From: Acephala macrosclerotiorum
Lineage: Eukaryota > Ascomycota > Leotiomycetes > Helotiales > Mollisiaceae
Assembly: GCA_014904845.1 (NCBI GenBank)
Contig: MU119220.1
Location: 1-64,000 of the forward strand
DNA length: 64,000 bases
Direction: 5' to 3'
This document shows, piece by piece, positions 55,541 through 64,000 of the stretch. The notes under the pieces were generated by a model that worked only from the letters and a program-made list of their open reading frames with translations, was not told the origin of the DNA and ran no database searches. Made by a program: the position numbers and the translations under genes. Within the stretch, counting starts at the first letter, position 1. Each line of letters begins with the position of its first letter.

Positions 55541-58500
55541 GAAATAATTATATTTTATTAATAAAACTAATAAAAAAATAAAAATATTAAAAAAAATAAA
55601 TAAAATTATAAAAAAAAAAAAAAAATTTATTAACGTTTTATTAAAAGATTTACGTTTTTTATTTTTTTATTTTATTTATTATTAATATTTATAAACTTTT
55701 TTATAAAACGAGTTTTTATTCGTATTAATATTAATTTTATTCGTAATAATTTTAAATTAAATAAAAAAAAAATTTTATAATTATTTTTTATTTTATTATT
55801 ATTTTTTTTATATTAATTTAAATAAAATAATAATTGAAATTTTTTAATATTCGAATTTTACGAATTTCGATTATAATACAATCGATTTTATTCGATTATA
55901 AAAACTTTTATTTTTAATTAATTTTAATAAACGTATTATTAAAAAATATTAAAAAATTTTTAATATTATTTTTTTATTTTATTTTAATTTAAATAATAAT
56001 AATTATTAATAATTAATTCGAAATTTTTAATCGCGATATATAAATATAATAAAATATTATATTCGTATTTATTAAAATTGTTAATATTTTCGTTTTTTTT
56101 TTAAAAATAAACGAATTATTAAAATTTCGTATAAAATTTTAATAAAAATATTATTAATTATTTTTCGATTTTTATATATATAAATTTTAACGATTATATA
56201 TTTATTCGCGTTTATAATTTTTTTTACGAATAATTCGTTAAATATATATTTAAAATTCGTTTTTTTCGTAAATATAATAAATAAAAATATAATCGAAATT
56301 TTAAAAAATTTAAAAAAAAATAAACGTAAATATTAAAAATTTACGTTTTTTTAATTTAAATTTTTTTTATTTAATTTTTCGAAAATAAATAAATTTATAA
56401 AAAAAATTATTATTATTTTTATTTTAATTAAATTAAAAACATTTTTTAATAAATTTAAATTTTATATATTTAAATAAATATTTTATTTATAAATTTTTAA
56501 TTTAATAATTATAATTATTTTTATTATTTTTTTAACGAAAATCGAAAAAATTATTATATTAATAAATTTTATATAAAAAAATTATAAAATTTTTTAAAAA
56601 TTTTTTTATAAAATTATTATTAAATAATTTAAAATTTAATATAATTATATCGTTTTTTTTATATTATATATTATATATTAATTTTTAAATAAAAAAATAA
56701 TAAATATTATTAAAATAATTAATAAAAATTTTTTTTATTTAAATTAAATAAAAATTAATAAATTATTATTTTTTTAAATACGAAATTTTTTTTTTATATA
56801 AATTCGTTTATTTAAATTTTTTAATATAAACGATTTAATATAATAAATTATTAAAAAAACGATTATTAAACGATATAATTTCAAATATTAAAATTATTAT
56901 AATTTTAAAAAATATATTCGTTTTATTTATTATATAAAATATAATTTTTATTTTTATAAATATATTAAATTTTTAAAAAAAAAATTATATATAATCGATT
57001 TATTATATTAATTATTATTATTCGTTTTTAATCGATTATAAATTTTATTTTATTATTTTAATAAAAAAAATAATAAAATTATTAAATTTATAAAAAAAAA
57101 ATATTAAATATAATTCGTTATTAAAACGATAAAAATTTTTAAAATATAAATATTCGATTTATTATTATTTTTAAATAAATTAAATAAAATTTTTTTTTCA
57201 ATTATTATTAATTATAAAATCGTTAATTTATAAATTTTTTTTTAATTGTTTATTATTTTAATAACGATTTTTATTATTATTCAATTTTTAAATAATCGAT
57301 TAAAACGATTTATTATATCGAATAAAAATTAACATTTTTAATTTATATTAAAAAATCGAATATAATATTACGATTATAATCGTAATTACTAATTTAAAAA
57401 TAAAAACTTTATTTATTATATTACGATTTTTAATATAACGTTTATTAAAAAAATAAACGTAATATACGTTTAAAAATTTATTATATATTTAAATATTCGA
57501 ATTTAAAATTATTTAAAATACGATTATTATATATCGATTAATTTTTAAAATAATTTAAATTTTATAAAACGCGAAATTAAAAAACTTCGAATTTAATAAC
57601 GTGATTTAATTAATAATAAAAACTTTTTATAAATCGATATTAATAAATATATAATTTTTAATATATATTAAAAATTTATTATAAACGAAATTATCGATTA
57701 TATTTTATATTTAATACTTTTAAATAATTATTTAATAAAAAAATATTTTAATATAAAATATAAATTTTTTTTTTTATATAATTTATAATTCGAACGAATA
57801 TATATAACGAATTAAATTACGAAATATAAATTATTTTTATTTTTAATCGTAATATTAATTTTTTTAAATATTTTTATTATAAAATTATAAAAATTAATTT
57901 TTTAAAATTCGTTAAATTTATTAATAATAGTATTATTATACTTTTGAATTTATAAAATTTTTTTAATATAAATTAAATCGATAATTATACGATTAAACTT
58001 TTAAAAAATTTTAATATTACGATTTAAATTATTAATAAATCGAATTAAAACGAAAATAATTTTATATTATAATAAATAAAAAAATATTAAAATATTTATA
58101 AATAATATTTAATAATTAAAATTAAATCTTATAACAATATTAAAAACAATAAATTATTATATTAAATTATTAATTAATATAAATTTTTTTCGAATTTTAA
58201 ATAATTTTTTTTTTCAAATTAATAAAATTATAATAAAAAATATAATAAAAAAAAAATAAAATATCAAAAAATAAAAATTTAAACGATTTTTTATTAAAAA
58301 TAATTTTAAATACAATTTTTTAAAAAATTAAAACGATTTAAACAATTTTTATTAAAAAAATAAAATATAATATTATTAACGTATTAAATATTTTATTAAA
58401 TATTAATCGAATTACGATTAAATTTTTTAAATTATATTAAAAATAAATTAAATATATAATTTATAATTTTTTTAATTATTATTTAATATTTAATTATTTT

Positions 58501-60395
58501 TTTCGATTTTAAAAACTAATAAAAATAACGATATTATTAAAAATTAAAAAAAATTAAAAATTCGTTCGATTATAATAATTTATTATTATTTTTTTTATAT
58601 TTTAAAAAATTTAAAAAAAAATTATTACGAAAAAAATTATATAAATTTTTTTAATAAATTCTTTTAATAAATTTTTTTTTTTAATTTTTAATATAATAAA
58701 ACGTTTTTTAAACGATTAATTATAAATTTAATAATAAATAAAAAAATTATTATAATTATATTAAACGTTTAAAATATTTTTAATATTTTTTTTTTCGATG
58801 TTTATTTTAATAAATAATTATTTATATTAATTTAATTAATTTAATTAATTTTTAATTTTTTTATTAATAAATAAATTAAAATTTAACTCGAAAAATTTAT
58901 TATCGTTTATTATAATATTATATATAATACTTTATAAAAAAAAAATTATTATTAGTTTTTATATATATATATATATTTTTTTAAATATTTTTTTTAATAC
59001 GAATATACGAACGATATTTATTTATATTGTATATTTAATTTATTAAATATAAATATTAAAACTTTTAATTAAAAACGTTAATAATATTATAAAATATAAT
59101 ATAATTAATAAAAAAAATAAAAAAAAATAAATTGATATAAATAAAAACTCGTTCAAATAATAAATAATTTATTGATTTTTTATTTATATAAAATAATTTT
59201 TAAAAAAATTAAATTATATTTTATTTTAAATTTTAAATAATAAACAAATAATATTTTTTAATTAAACGTATTATTTTTTTAATAATTATTCGAAATAAAA
59301 ATATTAATATTAAATAATACTCGAAAACGAAAATATAATAATTAAATATATTATTTTTTAAAGTTTTTTAATTTATTTTTAAGTTTTTTTTATTTTTTTT
59401 TTCGAAATATAAAACGAATTTTATTATAAAAATAAATAAAAATATAATTATATTATTTATTAAAACGAAAAATAAATTATAATAAATAATAATTTAATTA
59501 ATAATTTTTTTTATATATTTAACGTTAAAATTATTAAAATATTAAAAAAATTTAAAACGTATAATTAAATTTTTATTAAATATTAATTAAAATTTTTTTT
59601 AATTTTATATTAATAATATTTTAATTATTTAATATATAAAACGTAATATAAATTTAAAATATTAAAATTCGATAAATTTTAAAAAATATAAAAATCGAAA
59701 ATAATAAAATTATAAATAAACTTATAAATTTCGAAATTTTAAAATTATTATAAAACGAAAATTTAATATTAAAATTTATAATTAATAATATTTATACGAT
59801 ATATTAAAAACTAAAAAAAAATATATAAAATTTAAAATATAAAATTTAATTATTTTTAAAATTCGATTTTTTATAAATATTATTATATTGTTTTTTCGTT
59901 ATTCGTTTTTTATATAAAAACTTTTTTTAATACTATATTAAATTTATTTATAAAAACGTTAATTTTAAATATTTTTATAAATATTATAAAATTTTAAATT
60001 ATATTATATATTATTATAAAACGCGAATACTTCGAATATTTATTTAATAATTTTTACGTTTTTTATTTTTATTATCGAATAAAATCGACAATATTAAATA
60101 TTTATATAATTTTTTAATTATATCGTTAAATTTTATTAAATTTTTAAATTTAATAAAATTTTATATTCGAATATATTTTTATAAATATTATATAATATAA
60201 TACGATTTCGAAAAAACTTTAATTTATTTTTATTTTTCGATTTTAAAAACTTTTTAATATTATCGATTTTAAGAATTTTCTTATATAAGCGTTTAAAAAC
60301 TTATTAAAATAATAATTTTTTTTTAATAAAAATTTTTAATCGTAGTTTTTATTATTATTATAACTTCGAAAACTTAAATTACTCGATTATTTTAA
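55541..60395. other. Extremely AT-rich block with CpG-only cytosines (RIP-like)
   Basis: About 4.85 kb of nearly pure A/T. In 55621-56580 I count about 36 C on the plus strand, 32 of them in CpG, and about as many G, so GC is about 7-8%. No open frame of 60 codons or more exists in the block. Edges are sharp. A few CA/CT cytosines survive, mainly near 58110-58400. The pattern means that almost all C outside CpG became T on both strands. Repeat-induced point mutation of a transposon is the obvious class of cause, but Neurospora RIP prefers CpA and rarely goes so far. The ancestral element is unrecognisable by eye. A centromere or telomere-near position cannot be excluded. Confidence 0.85.
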
Positions 60396-60665
60396 CTAGG
60401 TCTATTTCACCGTAAGAGAAAGGACCTAATTAATTTACCTTTAAGCTGGCTATTTTGCTACTATAAAATGCTTTCTGAGGTGGTACTTTGTATGTAATTC
60501 CATAGCTTAGCACGTCCCCATACTTTTCGGGAGGTCTCTAGAGCAGCAGGTTTCACTTGCACCCGCTGGACGCAAATAAATATCATCATCATCATCATCA
60601 TCATCACTTCATCTATCTACTTCCACAAACATTGCTATGAAACATTCCTCGCTCCCCAGATCTAT
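60396..60665. repeat. Edge region with an (ATC)n microsatellite
   Basis: Normal-composition DNA returns at about 60396. (ATC)8 lies at 60582-60606 in the 3' flank of the permease gene. Confidence 0.8.
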
Positions 60666-62796
60666 CTACAGCTGATATCTGAGCCCCCTATCGACCTCCC
60701 CACCCTCCAGTGTCCCCCTCCCCTCTTCAATCCGATTCAACCACTGATACGCAAACCTCATCACTACCATCAAACCGATTGCCATCGCTGCTATAATGAA
60801 TAAGATTTTGAAACCGTTATGATAGTACGGTTTGTCGCTCGCTTGGAAGATATGCGATGCCGGCACGCCAGATAAGTTGGCCATCGCCATGTAAAGCGCG
60901 ACAGCGATAGCTCGTCTTCGAGGAGTGGGTTGATTAGCTTGCAGCCAGGAAACGTTGATTGGGTGCCAGGAGGGCGATCCTCCTGTGAAGATGAGGAAGG
61001 CGTAGAAGACCCAGTGGGATTTTGTGTGGGGCAGGGTCTTGAATTTGGCGAGTTAGATGCTTGAGGCAAAGTGCACAGGGAAACTTACGTCGAGGACGAT
61101 GAGACCGACGAGAAGCCAGACAGCTGCGAAAATGATTGGAATGCTTCTCGAATTGACTTTGTCACTCCACCATACCAGGGCGAAAGTGGTGATCATCAAT
61201 AAAGCACTATTTGGCATAGTAAAGAGATTCGTGTTGAAGGTTCCATAGCCGAAAGTCTTGATGATGGACGGGGAGTAGGTGTTTAGCGGGGGAGAGTACT
61301 CCAAGCCAAGCAAGGCCATAGAGTAATGCATCCATACCTTCCAGTCTGTGAGAACGGAGGTGACTATCTGCAGTTGAGAAAGGTGGGAGTCTCGAGGATC
61401 GGTGTTGTATGGATTGTCACGAACAATCCGACCAAGAAGGATGTCTATCTCTCGCTTGGAGAAGCTAGAGAGCGGATTGAGCTTGAGGATGGCGTTTCCG
61501 CGAGTCGGGTCGCGAGGAAGAAGGAACAATGTAATGATTCCAATGGTAAGGGTTGCGAGACCATCTATTAGAGCGGTCAGCCTTTGTGTCTACGAAGGTT
61601 CCGGCATAAAGTGATGAGACTATAGGGCATTTTGCACAAAATTAGTGCTCTCAGGGTAACATTATCATTATAAATGCGCTGTAAGCAGTATATTTAGCGA
61701 TTATGTACCCTGTAATTGCAGGGTATCAACACTATCGGCGCCACTTGAGCTTAGACAGCCATTTTAAGGCATAGTGCCTGGAAAGCTATTGTTCCAGGGC
61801 ATTGATAGGCTCAAACACCCTAGAACAATAGGTATTATATCCCTGGGATCTACCAAAACCTTGCAAGTACGCTTTCAGGGCATGCAGCCTAAAAATATAG
61901 CACTTTTCAGGGCCTTTCAAGGCCTTTCAGGTTAAGTTTATCGCTAAAATCGCGTCACTTAGTGGATGGAGGGCCCGAATGCCCTGTAGTCTCGTCACTT
62001 TATGCCGGAACCTTCGTACTTGCCTCATTCGTCTGAAATGCCACCACATACCGATAAGGAAGAGCCACTGCCACCCAGTCAAGCCACCTCTGCCTCGAAG
62101 TCGCGGCAGACCATAAGCAATCAATCCGTTCAGCAAATTCGCTGTATAGCTCCCAATGAAAAAAAGTACGGTTCTCTTGCCCAATTCGCGCTTTGTGTAC
62201 CATTTGGTAAGATACCAAAGAGTACCGGGGATGAAACCTGATTCACAAAGTCCGAGAAGGAATCGCGTTGCCAAAAACCCAGCACGATTCTTAATGAATG
62301 CTTGGAACGTTGCCACCAGGCCCCAGGCAAGAAGTTGGCAGGGAAGCCAGATGTCAGCTCCAACCTGCCTCAAGGTCAGCGCCGTCCTAGAGCAACTTGA
62401 ACACTCTCCACCTTCTGAATCGCGACGTTGGCTGGAATATCTCCAATGCAAATTCCGACGAAGACGAGACTCGTTCCAGTATTCACAGTCTCTTGATCTA
62501 TGGAAAGATCCTTTATCATGTTGTCCGTGAGGGCATTTCCAATGTTTCCCCTGCTCTGGTTAGACATGATACTCGGTGGATTAGGGGCAATACCTGTCAA
62601 GATTCAAGGTGAAGAACATCACCATCACCAAAGGTATCAGATAGAAATCCAACCTTCTAAGGAGTGCCTTCTCTTCGTCTTCGTGCCATGAGATCTCAAG
62701 AAGTCGCTTGTTGAGCTCTGAGTTGCTCTTCTCAGTGTCCCCAGGCTCTTGGAGGCTCTCAATGCGATCAATATCAAGAGCTTCTGTTGGTGCCAT
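60666..62796 (-). CDS. MFS anion permease, Dal5/allantoate family
   Basis: Twelve-helix membrane transporter for organic anions or small carboxylates (anion:cation symporter family, yeast Dal5/Tna1 type). Five exons (62796-62594, 62550-62412, 62364-62052, 61564-61089, 61037-60666) join in frame to 500 residues. Family features are RRLDFYLIPLVMVMFF near the N-terminus, LDRGNIGNALTDNMIKDL across the first join, QKVGADIWLPCQLLAWGLVA across the second, GFIPGTLWYLTKWYTKRE, GWQWLFLIDGLATLTIGI across the third, and LLPRDPTR. Intron 3 (61565-62051) is 487 nt because it contains a MITE; without it and one TA it would be 61 nt. The substrate is not predictable. Confidence 0.9.
61593..62016. mobile_element. 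MITE, Tc1/mariner type, in intron 3 of the permease
   Basis: 424 bp, flanked by TA on both sides (61591-61592 and 62017-62018). Terminal inverted repeats of about 39 nt start CGAAGGTTCCGGCATAAAGT. They differ at only two positions, both C/T differences in which the left end has T. Inside are further palindromic blocks, for example CTATTGTTCCAGGG (near 61777) against CCCTAGAACAATAGG. No coding frame. The near-identical ends point to recent insertion. Confidence 0.9.
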
Positions 62797-63753
62797 TATG
62801 GCTCGCCCTCAATTTGCGTCCTGTGACCCTTCGCCTACTTCACGTTCCACAGAACTAAAACATCGGTGTTCAATGTTTAGTACGTCGAAGTGGGCTGGAA
62901 CAAATACTGAATTAGAGCAGGCACGCGAGAGAACCACAATTCCGGGGACATTTTCCTCCTGACCTTTATCTTACTTTGAAAGAGCAGCAGCTTGTACCGT
63001 CAGCTCTCACATCGGAGATTCGTCTTGATCGAGAAGCTGTTGTGCTCGCTATTGGACTCGAAATATTGGCAGTCTCCTTCTCATGCTCTGTAAAGACGTG
63101 CTTCGGAGGACTTCTTCCCTGCCTGGAAGATAAACATGCTGTGTCACAAATAACCTCTCTTATCGTGGGTCTCTCCAGCCAGTTTGAGAAGGCGTGCAGC
63201 AAAGCTGAAGAGTGGTGCGGATATAGGCCACTGCGGGGCTCAATACCGACGGCTTGGCGTTGCTTACTACCTACAGGGCCTTTTAATTGCTAAGCGAGAG
63301 AAAATACGTCCAAATCCAGTCGAAATTCCGAGTGGTCTGCCCAATCACCTGTCCAGATCTTCTTTTTTTGGTCTGTAATTGGGTAATCTGGGTGGCGACG
63401 TTTTAACAATTAAAAGGCCCTGTACGTAGTATAGCGCTTAGCGCTTAGGCGAGGTCGCGAATCCCCCCACTGAAATGTCGTCTTCGACATCAGTAACTGA
63501 TTCTCAAAACTCGACATTCAATTGCTGGAATTATTTGCTCCGCTCAGGAACAACGCTCTTTAGCTCTGCATGCTTCTCATGTCGGTGGAGTTACCAGCGA
63601 TGATGGCCCTAATGACATCTCGGCCGACTGACAACTGCAGTCACTATACGGCCCTCACTTTGAGTTCCAACATTACACCTCGTCTTGATCAGGACTTTCT
63701 CTCATACACAAAATCTGCAGTCACTTATTTGATTCTAGCAAGATATCACAAGC
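62797..63753. other. Divergent promoter region with a second MITE
   Basis: Upstream of the permease (minus) and of the partial gene at 63754 (plus). It contains the short MITE listed next and no gene that I recognise. Confidence 0.6.
63274..63422. mobile_element. Short MITE, TA target, 16-bp terminal inverted repeats
   Basis: 149 bp between TA dinucleotides (63272-63273 and 63423-63424). The ends are CAGGGCCTTTTAATTG and its exact complement CAATTAAAAGGCCCTG. The interior has no frame. CAGGGCCTTT also occurs inside the larger MITE near 61897, which may be a shared origin or chance. Confidence 0.82.
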
Positions 63754-64000
63754 ATGGCGCCATCAGCGATCGAAGTCGCTTTCTCAGAAAATGCCGATCC
63801 TGCAGGGCAAAAGGAGAAACTTTCAGTGCACTTCACTACCGAGAAGGAATCATACTTCCCAACAAAGCCTCCAGGGTTGCCACATCCCGAGTATACTACT
63901 CCAAAAGGTATATCGCCCTTAATATCAGTTCCTGCTGCAGGTCTTCAGTACCCAAACTACACGCCTTTCAAACTTCCCGATCTAGTCGAACATCCATTCA
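63754..64000 (+). CDS. Unidentified protein, 5' part only
   Basis: Open frame from ATG 63754 through the window end, at least 82 codons. It starts MAPSAIEVAFSENADPAG and contains HFTTEKESYFPTKPPGLPHP and LQYPNYTPFKLPDLVEHPF. No signal peptide. The Pro/Tyr-rich start before an expected folded domain is somewhat like fungal TauD-type dioxygenases, but no iron-binding motif lies in the visible part, so I do not assign a function. An in-frame GTATAT...CAG stretch near 63908 could be an intron; the frame stays open without it. Confidence 0.5.
   Translation, partial: MAPSAIEVAFSENADPAGQKEKLSVHFTTEKESYFPTKPPGLPHPEYTTPKGISPLISVPAAGLQYPNYTPFKLPDLVEHPF

Noticed and set aside
55541..60395. Mitochondrial DNA insertion as source of the AT block
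   Set aside because: No mitochondrial gene pieces, rRNA or tRNA are recognisable, and the CpG-only cytosine pattern is not a mitochondrial feature.
63424..63475. tRNA-like stretch (TAGTATAGCGCTTAGCG ... GGTCGCGAATCCCCCC)
   Set aside because: Resembles A and B boxes slightly, but no acceptor or anticodon stem can be formed.

Overview
This window is nuclear DNA of a filamentous ascomycete (Pezizomycotina). The evidence is short spliceosomal introns (mostly 45-60 nt, GTRNGT donors, CTRAY branch sites), fungus-specific genes (HET domain, eisosome protein 1, recyclin-1, a Yor1-type ABC transporter, a GH28 rhamnogalacturonase, a Dal5-type permease) and an extremely AT-rich, RIP-like block. I cannot name the species from sequence alone. 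Exon joins given below were checked by hand: the reading frame closes and family motifs run across each join.

Layout. 1-0.33 kb holds the 3' end of a dead Tc1/mariner transposon. 0.6-6.7 kb carries a beta-carbonic anhydrase, a broken small secreted cysteine protein and a fungal-specific transcription factor. 6.7-10.1 kb has no recognisable gene. 10-49 kb is a mostly housekeeping block: Yor1-like ABC transporter, CDK7/Kin28 kinase, Frag1/DRAM/Sfk1 membrane protein, a HET gene with one in-frame stop, eisosome protein 1, a tyrosine phosphatase, recyclin-1 (F-box/Sec10-like), a broken Ser/Thr-rich secreted protein, a SNF2-RING helicase of the Irc20/SHPRH type, mitoribosomal mS41, a small bZIP, INO80 subunit Ies1 and a large disordered orphan protein. 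These genes do not form an obvious pathway.

49-64 kb is accessory in character. It contains gene fragments, a tRNA-Phe gene split by a 47-nt insertion, an amidase relic that lost its catalytic core, an intact rhamnogalacturonase, about 4.85 kb of roughly 7-8% GC DNA (55,541-60,395), an anion permease with a MITE inside an intron, a second MITE, and the start of another gene.

Most interesting signals. (1) In the AT block nearly all surviving cytosines are in CpG (32 of 36 in a hand-counted 960-nt stretch), so the mutating process emptied every non-CpG context and spared CpG. (2) The tRNA-Phe gene has perfectly paired stems and a normal anticodon-loop intron, but its D-loop is split by a 47-nt insert that looks like a small spliceosomal intron. 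(3) Two long introns of the SNF2-RING gene share their 3' half, as introner-like elements do. (4) Several genes are broken by single substitutions, most of them fitting CpA-to-TpA changes.
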